64,000 nt of DNA. It comes from CAWBUW01 sp963792075. GTDB taxonomy: Bacteria > Chloroflexota > Anaerolineae > Anaerolineales > UBA4823. This document shows, piece by piece, positions 27,342 to 36,478 of this stretch. The notes beneath the pieces are model-generated. The model had not been told where the DNA came from. It saw only the letters and a program-made list of their open reading frames with translations, and searched no databases. The stretch spans positions 1 to 64,000 of the forward strand of contig CAWBUW010000006.1 in NCBI GenBank assembly GCA_963792075.1, written 5' to 3'. A program made the translations under genes and the position numbers. The stretch's first letter is position 1; every line of letters starts with the position of its first letter.

Positions 27342-28283
27342 TTAGGCTTCAGCGGGGGTCGAACCCTTGCCGCGACCGAACCAGTTCTTCCATTCCTTGT
27401 TTTCCCAGACCACCAGGATCGGGGCAGCGATGAAGATGGAGGAGTAGGTGCCCATGAACAGCCCGACGAGCAGGATGGTGGCGAATTCGCGCAGCGTGAC
27501 GCCGCCAAACAGGATCAAGGCCAGCAGCATGAACTCAACGGTCATCAACTGCGTGTTGATCGAGCGCTGCAGTGTCTGGATGATCGAATGGTTGACCAAA
27601 GTTTCGAAGGGCAGGCGACGGTAAATGTTCGAGTTCTCGCGGATGCGGTCGAACACCACGATCTTATCCTGCACCGAGAAGCCGATCACGGTCAGCAGGG
27701 CAGTCAGGTACAGCGCATCCACCTGCCATTTGAACAGGATGCCGCCGATGGCACCCAGGCTGAGCACGATGGCCACGTCATGTCCCATGGCGATGATGGC
27801 GCACAGGCCGTAGCGCATTGCGTGGGGCAGGGCACGGAAGGCCGTGTAGATATAGATGATCACGGCCAGGGCGGCAATGCCCACTGCAGCCGCAGCGCGT
27901 CCGGCGACTTCCTTCCCAATCGAGGCGCCTACCTCATCCAGGCGCAGCACGGTAATTTGCTGGCCTAATTTCTCGGCTAACAGTGTACCAGAAGTGATAG
28001 GCAGTCTCTGCTCATCGGTGAAGCTGTCAGGGAAGGAAAAGCGCAGTTGCAGCGTGCCGCTGGCAGTGGTCACAACTTGCGCATCACGGATGCCAAGATC
28101 GTTGAAAATGGTAATCACCTGCGCTGGCTGAGGGGCTGCGCCATTGGGGAACTGAAGTTCCATCATCACACCGCCGGTGAAGTCGATCGAAAGCGGCAGG
28201 CCAAACGCGGCCAGGATCAGGCCGGGAATAATAATCAGCAGTGAGATGCCGAAGAAGAGGTAACGTTTACCCAGAATATTCAT
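27342..28283 (-). CDS. secF: Protein translocase subunit SecF
   Basis: A protein of 313 residues with six membrane helices and the SecF periplasmic start LSIDFTGGVMMELQF. Later motifs are GFSVQDKIVVFDRIREN and RSINTQLMT. With SecD it uses the proton gradient to pull preproteins out of the Sec channel. It follows secD by 13 nt. Confidence 0.95.
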   Translation of the reverse strand: MNILGKRYLFFGISLLIIIPGLILAAFGLPLSIDFTGGVMMELQFPNGAAPQPAQVITIFNDLGIRDAQVVTTASGTLQLRFSFPDSFTDEQRLPITSGTLLAEKLGQQITVLRLDEVGASIGKEVAGRAAAAVGIAALAVIIYIYTAFRALPHAMRYGLCAIIAMGHDVAIVLSLGAIGGILFKWQVDALYLTALLTVIGFSVQDKIVVFDRIRENSNIYRRLPFETLVNHSIIQTLQRSINTQLMTVEFMLLALILFGGVTLREFATILLVGLFMGTYSSIFIAAPILVVWENKEWKNWFGRGKGSTPAEA

Positions 28284-28296
28284 CGGTCACATTCCT

Positions 28297-29685
28297 TTAG
28301 ATACCAAACCATTTGCCCAGGTCAGTGGGCTTGAAGTAATTCAACACCAGGTCGAGCAATGTGCGTGTAACCAGGATAGCAGTAAAGAGCGAGACAAGCA
28401 CACCCACACCCAATGTGAAGGCAAAGCCGATCACGATGGTTGCGCCCGACTGGCTGCCGAAGTAGGCCAGGATGGCGCAGATCAGCAGGGTAGCAAAGTT
28501 TGAGTCACGAATAGAAGGCCAGGCGCGCTGCCAACCCAGGTCGATAGACTGCTGCAGGGAGCGGCCGTTGCGCAGCTCCTCTTTCATGCGCTCAAAGATC
28601 AGGATGTTCGCATCCAACGCGGAGCCGGTAGAAAGCATGAAACCAGCAATACCCGGCAGGGTCAGTGTGACCGGGATGAACTTGTACAGGGCAAAGGTGA
28701 TCACACCGTAAATCAACAGCGCAAGGCCGGCTACTGAACCGGGCAAGCGATAATAGAGCAGCATGAAGAGCAGCACGATCACCGCACCCACACCGCCCGC
28801 CACCAGGCTTTTGTTCAACGAGTCCTGGCCAAGCGAAGGTCCGATGGCACGCGTCTCAACGATCTTCATCGGGATAGGCAGCGCACCGTAGCGAAGCTGT
28901 ACTGCGAGTTGGTTGGCGCTGACAGAGTCGAAATTGCCGGTGATGTAGCCCTGGCCCTTATCAATCTTTGTGGAGATCGAAGGAGCCGAGATCAGCACAC
29001 CATCCAACACAATACCCAGCACGGTGCCAACATGGCTGCCGGTATAGTCAGCAAATTTTACGCTGCCTGCATCCGTGAAGGCAATATCCACCTGGTACTT
29101 GCCAAGCTGGTCCGCAGTGGCGTAGGCGGTCTTGATGATTTCACCGGTCATCACAGTCGGCCAGACGGTCCCAGCCAGGGATGATGTCGAAGTCAAGGAT
29201 GAGGTCGAAGTCAGCGGCAGGGTTTCGGTCACGGTAGATTGCGCGTAGGTAGTACGCACGGGCTGGTCCACCAGTCCATAAGCTTCATTTTGGGTGATCG
29301 AGGACATATCAATAAATTCGAGCAGGCCCGTGCTTTTAACCGTATTGATCGCCTGCTGCGGATCCTCGATACCGGGAATCTCCACCAGGATACGGCTATT
29401 GCCGACAGCCTGGACAGAGGCTTCGCTGACGCCCAGGCCGTTGACGCGGTTTTCAACGATTTTCCGTGCGGTCTCCATTTGGTCCGCCGTGACTTCGGTC
29501 CCTGCGGGGGGATTGGCCTCGAGCAGTACCTGTACGCCGCCGACAAGGTCCAGGCCAAGGTGGGTTGTGATCTGGCGTTGGATTTCCAGGAAGGGGATAT
29601 TGATGCCCGGGTTGTTGGGCAGCACAATCCAAATCGCCGCGGCGAGGATGATGACGATTAAGATGAGATTGCGAGTTTGGTTCAT
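28297..29685 (-). CDS. secD: Protein translocase subunit SecD
   Basis: A protein of 462 residues: TM1, a periplasmic P1 region (THLGLDLVGGVQVLLEA, ENRVNGLGVSEASVQ, ILVEIPGI), then the conserved membrane block (GFMLSTGSALDANILIFERMKEELR) that carries the functional Asp/Arg pair. The start at 29685 is chosen because the mature family begins at the first helix; an upstream ATG would add 45 untypical residues. A minus-strand TATAAT at 29809-29814 may be its -10. Confidence 0.94.
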   Translation of the reverse strand: MNQTRNLILIVIILAAAIWIVLPNNPGINIPFLEIQRQITTHLGLDLVGGVQVLLEANPPAGTEVTADQMETARKIVENRVNGLGVSEASVQAVGNSRILVEIPGIEDPQQAINTVKSTGLLEFIDMSSITQNEAYGLVDQPVRTTYAQSTVTETLPLTSTSSLTSTSSLAGTVWPTVMTGEIIKTAYATADQLGKYQVDIAFTDAGSVKFADYTGSHVGTVLGIVLDGVLISAPSISTKIDKGQGYITGNFDSVSANQLAVQLRYGALPIPMKIVETRAIGPSLGQDSLNKSLVAGGVGAVIVLLFMLLYYRLPGSVAGLALLIYGVITFALYKFIPVTLTLPGIAGFMLSTGSALDANILIFERMKEELRNGRSLQQSIDLGWQRAWPSIRDSNFATLLICAILAYFGSQSGATIVIGFAFTLGVGVLVSLFTAILVTRTLLDLVLNYFKPTDLGKWFGI

Positions 29686-29827
29686 TCCAGCTTTGCAAGC
29701 CTCCACTGTTTCTGCGCGCCCTGGATCCAGGTGAACTGGCCCGGTCGGGCGCGCTTGCATAAAAATACCAGCCGCTGGCTGGCGTACGTCAGCAACTGGC
29801 AAGGGCAGATTATACTCCAAATTGTGG

Positions 29828-29871
29828 GTTTGGGGGGGTGTTTGTGAAGCTTCACAAACACCCCCCCAAAC
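29828..29871. repeat. Intergenic palindrome P7
   Basis: Perfect 22-bp arms without a loop (29828-29849 and 29850-29871), including seven G and seven C in a row, then T6. It lies between the divergent secD and lipid kinase genes. Confidence 0.88.
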
Positions 29872-29884
29872 TTTTTTAAATACA

Positions 29885-29893
29885 TGCTAAAAT
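29885..29893 (+). promoter_or_regulatory. Extended -10 promoter giving a leaderless lipid kinase mRNA
   Basis: TGCTAAAAT ends 6 nt before the ATG of the next gene, which has no ribosome binding site. Confidence 0.5.
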
Positions 29894-29899
29894 CTACCC

Positions 29900-30835
29900 A
29901 TGACAGCACTCATGATCCTTAATCCTTATGCTAATCGGTGGGAGGCTGGCCGCCGCCAGGCAGAAGCGCAAGAGGCGCTGCAGGCGGCAGGCGTGGCCTG
30001 TGATGTGGTCCTGACCGAGCGCCCTGGCCATGGCATTGAGCTGGCCGAACGGGCCGCCCGGGAGAGGGTATCCTGTGTAATCGCCGCGGGCGGTGATGGC
30101 AGCATTAATGAAGTGGTGAACGGCCTGGCCCATGTCTGCCTGGATGGGTCACACCCGTGGCCGGCGCTGGGGTTGATGCCTATCGGGTCGGCGAATGACC
30201 TGGTGGCTAACCTGGGCCTGCCCGGCGACCTGGCGGGCGCGGCGCGTGTGATTGCCCAGGGTAAGCTGCGCAAGATTGACCTGTGTACCATGTCCTTTGC
30301 TGCCGCTGGCGAGGCTTTCTCGCCGCTGCGCTATTTTGTCAATAATTCCGGGATTGGCCTGGAACCCACCATCACCCTGATCCAGCAGGAAATCTCCTGG
30401 CTTCACGGCACACTGCGTTACCTGCTGGCTACGCTGATCGGTGTCATGCGCAACCCGCAGTGGACCATGCGCCTGACCTGGGACGATGGCGAATATCACG
30501 GCCCGGCGACTTTGGTGACGGCGGGCAATGCTCCCCGCACCGGAGGACTGTTTTACATGACTCCGCACGCCAACCCTGCGGACGGCAAGCTGACTTTCGT
30601 TTATGGCAGCATGCCACACCGGCGGCAGATCCTCGCGCTGCTGCCCCGCACGATGAAACCGGGCCCGGGGAGTTACGTAGAACACCCGGCGATCCGGGAG
30701 TTGGATACCACCTGGCTGCGCATTCATACCGAGCAACCTACCCCGATCCACACCGATGGCGAAATCCAGGCAGAGAGCATCCAGGAAATCGAATTCCGCA
30801 TCCTGCCGCAGGTACTGCCAATCATTGTGTCGTAG
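29900..30835 (+). CDS. Diacylglycerol/lipid kinase family protein
   Basis: A protein of 311 residues with the DAGK/YegS fold: ILNPYANRWEAGRR at the N-terminus, the ATP-site motif AAGGDGSINEVVNGL at about 54-69, and MPIGSANDLVANLGLP. It would phosphorylate a lipid such as diacylglycerol or undecaprenol. The C-terminal beta sandwich shows FYMTPHANPADGKL. The message appears leaderless. A methyltransferase gene follows 28 nt later. Confidence 0.88.
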   Translation: MTALMILNPYANRWEAGRRQAEAQEALQAAGVACDVVLTERPGHGIELAERAARERVSCVIAAGGDGSINEVVNGLAHVCLDGSHPWPALGLMPIGSANDLVANLGLPGDLAGAARVIAQGKLRKIDLCTMSFAAAGEAFSPLRYFVNNSGIGLEPTITLIQQEISWLHGTLRYLLATLIGVMRNPQWTMRLTWDDGEYHGPATLVTAGNAPRTGGLFYMTPHANPADGKLTFVYGSMPHRRQILALLPRTMKPGPGSYVEHPAIRELDTTWLRIHTEQPTPIHTDGEIQAESIQEIEFRILPQVLPIIVS

Positions 30836-30863
30836 GCAGGCATACGCCAGGCACCCCCCAGAC

Positions 30864-31562
30864 ATGCTGCGGTTATTAGCAAGTTCGATCAATGCTCTGA
30901 TGCGGGCGGTTTTTCATTTGCTCTATCACCGGATGGCCTGGAGTTACGACCTGGTCGCGGCGGTGGTATCGGCTGGACAGTGGAATCACTGGGCGCGCAT
31001 CACGCTGCCGCACCTGGCTGGTCCGCGTGTGCTGGAATTAGGGTACGGCCCGGGTCACTTGCAGCAGGCGCTTTTACAAACGGAACGGCATACCTATGGT
31101 ATCGATGAATCTGTGCAGATGAGCCGGCAAGCCAGCCATCGTTTGCGTCGCGTTGGGCTGCAGCCGCAATTGACGCGTGGCCTGGTGCAGCACCTGCCGT
31201 TCGCCAGCGCCAGCATGGACCAGGTGGTATCTACCTTCCCCAGTGAGTATATTTTTGATCCGCGTACGCTGCAAGAAGCCTGGCGCGTTTTGCGGCCAGG
31301 TGGGCTGCTGGTGATCCTCCCAGCCGCGGTGAATACGCGTCCAGGGCCGGGATCCTGGATCACAAAACTGTTGTATCGTATCACGCTGCGTGGCCTGGCC
31401 AGCAGCGCGGGACCCGATTGGGAACGAGCGCACCTGGCTCCATTACAGCAAGTGGGCTTCACCGCCTCGCTGGAGCGCGTGACCTTGCAGGATGGCCTGG
31501 TGCTGAAAATCCTGGCGTTTAAGCCCGGAGCGCCAGGCTCAGGCGAAGTTGCAGAAAATTAA
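30864..31562 (+). CDS. Class I SAM-dependent methyltransferase
   Basis: A protein of 232 residues. Motif I is VLELGYGPGHLQQAL, the acidic post-I residue is in YGIDESVQM, and RVLRPGGLLVILP marks motif III, the type 11/UbiE-like pattern. The substrate is unknown; the N-terminal hydrophobic stretch and the lipid kinase next door suggest a lipid, which is inference. The ATG at 30864 is preferred over an in-frame start inside the previous gene. Confidence 0.82.
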   Translation: MLRLLASSINALMRAVFHLLYHRMAWSYDLVAAVVSAGQWNHWARITLPHLAGPRVLELGYGPGHLQQALLQTERHTYGIDESVQMSRQASHRLRRVGLQPQLTRGLVQHLPFASASMDQVVSTFPSEYIFDPRTLQEAWRVLRPGGLLVILPAAVNTRPGPGSWITKLLYRITLRGLASSAGPDWERAHLAPLQQVGFTASLERVTLQDGLVLKILAFKPGAPGSGEVAEN

Positions 31563-31623
31563 AAATCGGTTAGAAAGTGATTTGGGATCTTTACAAATAT
31601 TGGATGTGTGATAACATATAGAA

Positions 31624-31662
31624 GCTCTCTCCCGACCTGCCCCCCTCAGGCCGGGAGAGAGC
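31624..31662 (+). terminator. Terminator after the methyltransferase gene
   Basis: An 11-bp stem GCTCTCTCCCG/CGGGAGAGAGC with an inner CCTG/CAGG pairing, followed by ATTTAA. The T-tract is weak. Confidence 0.6.
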
Positions 31663-31685
31663 ATTTAACGGCTAGTGTGAGGGGG

Positions 31686-31730
31686 TGGGGGTGTTCACAG
31701 GGCGGCTTTGCCGCCCTGTGAACACCCCCA
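31686..31730. repeat. Intergenic palindrome P8
   Basis: Perfect 21-bp arms around TTT with apex GGC-TTT-GCC. It lies upstream of the phosphatase promoter. Confidence 0.88.
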
Positions 31731-31753
31731 AAATACCCAAAATATCCAATGAC

Positions 31754-31782
31754 TTCACATCTCCCCCAAGTTGTATTAGAAT
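31754..31782 (+). promoter_or_regulatory. Promoter giving a leaderless phosphatase mRNA
   Basis: TTCACA and TAGAAT are separated by 17 bp, and the -10 ends 7 nt before the ATG at 31790. No ribosome binding site is present. Confidence 0.6.
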
Positions 31783-31789
31783 CTAGTCT

Positions 31790-32500
31790 ATGGAAGTCCA
31801 AATTGCGGTTTCCAAAATCAATAAATATGCTTCTTCAGAATCTGGCGACACCGTTGAGGTGATCGAACGGCCTAATGGGGGGCTGTCGGTCGTAATGGCG
31901 GATGGGCAAAGTTCTGGCCGGGGCGCTAAGTTTATCTCTACTTTAGTGGTGCGTAAGGTCATTTCACTGCTGTCTGAAGGGGTGCGAGACGGCGCTGCTG
32001 CCCGAGCTGCTTCAGATTACCTTTTTACTGAACGCAAAGGTAAAGTCTCCTCTACACTTAACATTTTTTCTGTGGACCTGCAGACAGGTACGTTGGTCAT
32101 CACGCGCAACAATACTGCGCCAGTGCTGCTGGCACATGGGGATTACATCCGCGTCCTGGGTGATGAGAGCGGGCCGATTGGCCTTTACCGAGACACTCGT
32201 CCCTGGATCAGCGAATTACCGGTAGAGGCAGGGCTGACGGCAGTAATGTACACAGATGGGATGGTACATGCCGGGAGCCGTACGGGCGAAAAGTTAGATC
32301 TCGTCACCGCAACGCAGGGGCTTTTGGATGAAGAGGCCTGCGCTCCAGAATGGATTGCCGACTCCCTGCTGGATATGGCCATCCGCATGGATCAGGGCCG
32401 CCCGGTAGATGACATCAGCGTTGTGGTGCTGCGCGTAGCGAGCCAGGAAGAAGACGTGGTGCGGCGTATGACGGTGCGGCTGCCACTGACCAACTACTAA
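31790..32500 (+). CDS. SpoIIE/PP2C-type serine phosphatase
   Basis: A protein of 236 residues, a stand-alone SpoIIE-like domain. Metal-binding and core motifs are visible: VVMADGQSSGRGAKF, TRNNTAPVLL, MYTDGMVHAG and DDISVVVLRV. Such enzymes dephosphorylate serine on regulators such as anti-sigma factor antagonists, but none is encoded nearby. It heads a tight group with an RCK-domain membrane protein (6-nt gap) and a P-loop protein. Confidence 0.85.
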   Translation: MEVQIAVSKINKYASSESGDTVEVIERPNGGLSVVMADGQSSGRGAKFISTLVVRKVISLLSEGVRDGAAARAASDYLFTERKGKVSSTLNIFSVDLQTGTLVITRNNTAPVLLAHGDYIRVLGDESGPIGLYRDTRPWISELPVEAGLTAVMYTDGMVHAGSRTGEKLDLVTATQGLLDEEACAPEWIADSLLDMAIRMDQGRPVDDISVVVLRVASQEEDVVRRMTVRLPLTNY

Positions 32501-32506
32501 TCCTAA

Positions 32507-33565
32507 ATGGAACGAGCCAGGCCGGGCAGATTTTTGCGGGAGGTGCGTGCCAGCGTGCGCGATACCTGGTTGCTGGTAAGCCAATTTGCCTGGCCGCTGT
32601 TCTTTTTTCTAGCTGCGGTGGCAGGTGGCGGGCTTTTGTATTTCGCGCTGGCCGAGATTGCCGGTGAGCCGGTAGGCAACCCGGTGCTTTCGATCTACCA
32701 TGTGCTTTCGCTGGTATTCCTGCAACCCGCCAGCACTTTTCCCCAGGCCTGGTATCTGGAATTATTCTATTTTGCTATGCCACTGATCGGCGCGATGATC
32801 TTTGCGCAGGGGGTGACCGAATTTGGCGTTATGCTTTTTAACCGGCGGACACGTTCGCGAGAATGGGAGATGGCTGTGGCTTCAACCTTTAGCAACCATC
32901 ATGTATTGATTGGCCTGGGCCACCTGGGATACCGCGTGGTGCAGCATTTGCACGCGCTGGGACAAGATGTAGTGGTGATTGAAGCAAATCCCAAGGCTGA
33001 CCTGGTCGCCAATGTCAAGCGCATGGGCATCCCGGTCATCCAGGACGATGCTTCTCGCCTGTCTGCGCTGGAATCAGCCGGCATCGAGCGGGCGCAGGCT
33101 ATCGTACTCTGCACTCAAAATGACAGCCTGAACCTGCAGGTCGCACTCAAGGCTCGGAGGCTGAACCCGCCGATACGGGTGGTTTTACGGATTTTCGATG
33201 ACGATTTTGCACAGGCGCTGCAGGAGCAGTTTGGCTTTACAGCCTTCAGCGCAACCAACATGGCCGCGCCGGCTTTTGCGGCAGCAGCCGCAGGGGTGGA
33301 AATGACCAACCCGATCGCGGTGGATGGGGAAATCCTCAGCCTCGGGCGATTGAGGTTGGGCGGGGCCTCGCCATTAGCCCAAATGACGGTGGGAGAGATA
33401 GAGCAGCGTTACAACTTGAGCGTGGTGCAACTGCGGCGCAACCACGAATCGGATCTACACCCCGCTGCTGAAACCCACCTGACCAGTGGAGATACATTGG
33501 TAATGTTGGGTGGCCCGGCAGAGATCAGTTTGATTGTGCGAGAGAACGGCCAGCCCGAAAATTAA
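32507..33565 (+). CDS. Channel-like membrane protein with TrkA-N/RCK domains
   Basis: A protein of 352 residues. Two membrane helices (about 22-45 and 85-105) precede an RCK NAD-binding domain (VLIGLGHLGYRVVQHL, VVIEANPK, VIQDDASR) and a TrkA-C domain near the C-terminus. The plan is that of a two-helix K+ channel, yet the segment between the helices reads VFLQPASTFPQ instead of a TVGYG filter. Ion selectivity is therefore uncertain. It may gate another solute or serve as a regulatory sensor. TrkA-C domains often bind cyclic di-AMP. Confidence 0.75.
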   Translation: MERARPGRFLREVRASVRDTWLLVSQFAWPLFFFLAAVAGGGLLYFALAEIAGEPVGNPVLSIYHVLSLVFLQPASTFPQAWYLELFYFAMPLIGAMIFAQGVTEFGVMLFNRRTRSREWEMAVASTFSNHHVLIGLGHLGYRVVQHLHALGQDVVVIEANPKADLVANVKRMGIPVIQDDASRLSALESAGIERAQAIVLCTQNDSLNLQVALKARRLNPPIRVVLRIFDDDFAQALQEQFGFTAFSATNMAAPAFAAAAAGVEMTNPIAVDGEILSLGRLRLGGASPLAQMTVGEIEQRYNLSVVQLRRNHESDLHPAAETHLTSGDTLVMLGGPAEISLIVRENGQPEN

Positions 33566-33589
33566 AACGTGCAGGTGGGAATGAGCAGA

Positions 33590-33952
33590 ATGGCAAACAT
33601 GCCGGATGCATCCCTGAAAATCGGACTGGTGGGGCCATGTGCGGCCGGAAAAACCACCCTTGCCAGCCGTCTGCGCTTATTGGGCTACCAGGCCCGGCAC
33701 ATTGCTCAAGAGCATTCCTATGTCCCCAACATGTGGCAACGTATTACCAACCCGGATGTGCTGATCTACCTGTCAGTCTCTTATGAGAACACGTTGATAC
33801 GACGCAAGATGAATTGGACCGAGGCAGAATTCCAGGAGCAGCTCTATCGCCTGCGCCATGCCATCGCCCACGCGGATCTGACCATCAACACCGATCCTCT
33901 GTCGCCCGACCAGGTGTTGGAACAGGTGCTCATTTTCCTGGAGAGTCGTTGA
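33590..33952 (+). CDS. Small P-loop NTPase
   Basis: A protein of about 120 residues with a Walker A motif GPCAAGKTT near the N-terminus and the look of a small nucleotide kinase (INPDVLIYLSVSYE-like strand, then an Arg-rich lid region TLIRRKMNWTEAEF). No substrate is evident. Three in-frame ATGs lie close together; 33590 has GGTGGGA at a good distance. It is probably cotranscribed with the RCK protein and phosphatase. Confidence 0.62.
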   Translation: MANMPDASLKIGLVGPCAAGKTTLASRLRLLGYQARHIAQEHSYVPNMWQRITNPDVLIYLSVSYENTLIRRKMNWTEAEFQEQLYRLRHAIAHADLTINTDPLSPDQVLEQVLIFLESR

Positions 33953-33960
33953 GTTTATTT

Positions 33961-34095
33961 GGTGGTAACGGGCTGTCCAAAAAGAAACAAAGGAAGAAAA
34001 TTTATACGTACCTGTTGGGGTGGTGCTTCGCACCACCCCAACAGGTACGTATATTTTCTCCTTGTTTTCGTCTTTTTGGACAGCCTCTTACCACC
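33961..34095. repeat. 115-bp nested palindromic repeat, copy B
   Basis: A core of 33971-34085 with perfect GGCTGTCC/GGACAGCC ends, enclosed by a further inverted repeat GGTGGTAA/TTACCACC. Compared with copy A the stem carries TTGGGG on one arm and CCCCAA on the other, a paired change. Loop TTC as in A. Confidence 0.92.
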
Positions 34096-34251
34096 CGAAA
34101 TCCCGGTGTGTGAATGGGTGCATTTCAGTTCTGGGGCAGGGGGTGAGGGAAACAAGGTTTTCTGACTTTAAGAAAACCCTGCAATTGTGTGAACCCTTCA
34201 CACCGGTTATGGGTAAGAAATAGTATAATTCATTATCCGGAGGCCTGGTTC

Positions 34252-35214
34252 ATGAAAGAAATCCAAAGTTTTGCAGAAAAAGTCGCAGCGAATATTGAAA
34301 AAGTAATCGTAGGGAAACGAAACTCGGTAGACCTGGCAGTGATCAGCCTGTTATGCCAGGGCCACCTGCTGATCGAAGATGTGCCCGGTGTGGGTAAAAC
34401 CGTTTTGGCGCGCAGCCTGGCTCGTAGCCTGGGATGTACTTTCAGCCGTATCCAGTTTACGCCGGACATGCTTCCCAGTGACGTGACCGGCGTTTCTATT
34501 TTTAACCAGATTTCCACCCAGTTTGAGTTCCGGCCTGGTCCAATCATGGCGCAAATTGTGCTGGCAGATGAAATTAACCGCGCCACACCCAAAACGCAGG
34601 CTGCACTCCTGGAAGCGATGGAAGAGCACCAGGTGACGGTGGATGGCACCACGCACCCACTGCCCCGGCCTTTCCTGGTGCTGGCAACCCAGAACCCCAT
34701 TGAATATGAAGGTACCTTTCCGCTGCCCGAGGCGCAGCTCGACCGCTTCCTGATGCGCATCAAGTTGGGCTATCCCCTCCTGGAAGATGAAGTGAGCATC
34801 CTCGACCGGCAGCAGTTCCAGCACCCTATCCTCAGCCTGGAGCAAGTCGTGACCAACGAGGAACTGACCGAAGCTCAAGAAGAGATCAAGAAGATCTATG
34901 TAGCCAAGTCGGTCAAAACCTATATGGTCGAGCTGACGCGTCAAACGCGCCAGCATTCAGATGTTTACCTGGGCGCCAGTCCGCGCGGCAGCCTGGCACT
35001 GTATCGCACAGCCCAGGCGCGCGCCGCTATGCAAGGTCGCGATTACGTTTTGCCGGATGATGTCAAGGTGCTGGTACAGCCGGCGCTCTCGCACCGTGTG
35101 ATCCTGGGACCTGCAGCACGCTTGCGCGATTTGACCGCAGACAATGTCTTGCAGGAAATCGTCAGCAAAGTACCGGTCCCAGGTGGGGATTTAAGGGGTG
35201 AAGCTGCGCAATGA
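34252..35214 (+). CDS. MoxR family AAA+ ATPase
   Basis: A protein of 320 residues. Walker A is in [16 protein letters not shown] and Walker B in [26 protein letters not shown]; sensor regions [23 protein letters not shown] and [12 protein letters not shown] are typical of MoxR. These ATPases act as chaperones for cofactor insertion or envelope processes, often paired with DUF58. GGAGG precedes the ATG. The leader (34096-34251) holds two small hairpins (34156-34178 and 34187-34203) and a TATAAT at 34224-34229. It overlaps the DUF58 gene by ATGA. Confidence 0.94.
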   Translation: MKEIQSFAEKVAANIEKVIVGKRNSVDLAVISLLCQGHLLIEDVPGVGKTVLARSLARSLGCTFSRIQFTPDMLPSDVTGVSIFNQISTQFEFRPGPIMAQIVLADEINRATPKTQAALLEAMEEHQVTVDGTTHPLPRPFLVLATQNPIEYEGTFPLPEAQLDRFLMRIKLGYPLLEDEVSILDRQQFQHPILSLEQVVTNEELTEAQEEIKKIYVAKSVKTYMVELTRQTRQHSDVYLGASPRGSLALYRTAQARAAMQGRDYVLPDDVKVLVQPALSHRVILGPAARLRDLTADNVLQEIVSKVPVPGGDLRGEAAQ

Positions 35215-36467
35215 CCACTTCCCGGCGGGTTGTGCTAATCCTTTTAGCACTCAGCCTGATCGCGGCATTCAGTACAGGCAACCGCCTGTACTATCGTTTT
35301 TCCTATTTTTGGGGCTTCTTACTGCTTGGCAGTTGGCTCTGGTCGCAAGTTTCGCTGCGCGGCCTGCGCCTGGAGCGTACCACCCGGACTGTGCGCGCCC
35401 AGGTGGGGCAGATCTTTGAAGAACGGTATGACCTGCAAAACCTGGTAGCGCTTCCGCGTTTGTGGGTGGAAGTGCGCGATGGATCCAGCCTGCCCGGCTC
35501 AGAAGGCTCGCGCGTGCTGTCTATGATTGAGGGCAAGGCAGGCCGCTCGTACCTGGCGCGCACGCGCCTGGTGCAGCGTGGAGTGTATCCCCTGGGCCCG
35601 ACGACGCTGGCAGCAGGGGACATGTTCAACCTTTTTCCGGTGACGCGCCAGATGGAGCATGTCGAATCCCTGCTGGTTTACCCAATGATGGTGGATGTGC
35701 GGGGTTTCCCTAATCCGCCGGGGCTGCTCCCTGGGGGAGAGGCTTTGCGGCGCATGACTCACCAGGTAACCCCGAACGCGTCCGGTGTGCGCGAATACGT
35801 ACATGGCGACCCACTCAATCGCATTCATTGGCTCAGCACTGCCCGCCGGAATATGCTCATGGTTAAAGAGTTTGAGTTGGATCCGCTGGCGGATGTGTGG
35901 ATCTTCCTGGATGCGGCAGCTTATGTGCAGGCTGCAAAACCGGAGTCACTGCCGGAAACCACTGTGCGTGATATCTGGCAGAAGACGGTCAAGCTCAAGC
36001 TGCCAGCCTCTACCGAAGAATATGGGGTTAGCATTGCCGCTACTGTGGCGCGGGATTACCTGCGCCGCAGCCGGGCGGTGGGACTGGTGGCCGCGGGAGC
36101 GCAGTTTACCGTGCTGCCACCTGATCGCGGCGCACGCCAGTTGGGCAAAATCCTGGAATCGCTGGCGATTTTGCGCACGACGGGCAAGATGCCACTGCGC
36201 GCGCTGGTGGAGGCGCAGGCGCGCAACCTGTCCCGCGGCAGTACGGTCGTGATCATCACGACTTCGGTGATGCGCGAGCTGCCCTTGATCCTGGATCACC
36301 TGGGGATGCGCGGGCTGCGGCCTGTGGTTGTGCTGCTGGATCACGTTTCGTTTGGAGGCCAATATCATGCAGAACAATTGACCGCTCAGATCAAGGCGCT
36401 GGGAGTACCGCTGCGCCTGGTCCGGGAAGGTGCTGAATTGGAGCAGGTGTTAGTGACACCCGTATAA
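35211..36467 (+). CDS. DUF58 domain protein
   Basis: A protein of 418 residues. Two N-terminal helices are followed by a beta domain and the DUF58 signature [27 protein letters not shown] block near residues 192-214, then a von Willebrand A-like C-terminal part with a degenerate [12 protein letters not shown]58 proteins are standard partners of MoxR ATPases. The function of the pair is not settled. Confidence 0.88.
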   Translation: MTTSRRVVLILLALSLIAAFSTGNRLYYRFSYFWGFLLLGSWLWSQVSLRGLRLERTTRTVRAQVGQIFEERYDLQNLVALPRLWVEVRDGSSLPGSEGSRVLSMIEGKAGRSYLARTRLVQRGVYPLGPTTLAAGDMFNLFPVTRQMEHVESLLVYPMMVDVRGFPNPPGLLPGGEALRRMTHQVTPNASGVREYVHGDPLNRIHWLSTARRNMLMVKEFELDPLADVWIFLDAAAYVQAAKPESLPETTVRDIWQKTVKLKLPASTEEYGVSIAATVARDYLRRSRAVGLVAAGAQFTVLPPDRGARQLGKILESLAILRTTGKMPLRALVEAQARNLSRGSTVVIITTSVMRELPLILDHLGMRGLRPVVVLLDHVSFGGQYHAEQLTAQIKALGVPLRLVREGAELEQVLVTPV

Positions 36468-36478
36468 CCGGGAGGGAA

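Noticed and set aside
20974..31730. Serial palindromes considered as a CRISPR array
   Set aside because: The units are far apart, differ in sequence, lie between genes and have no spacers or cas genes.
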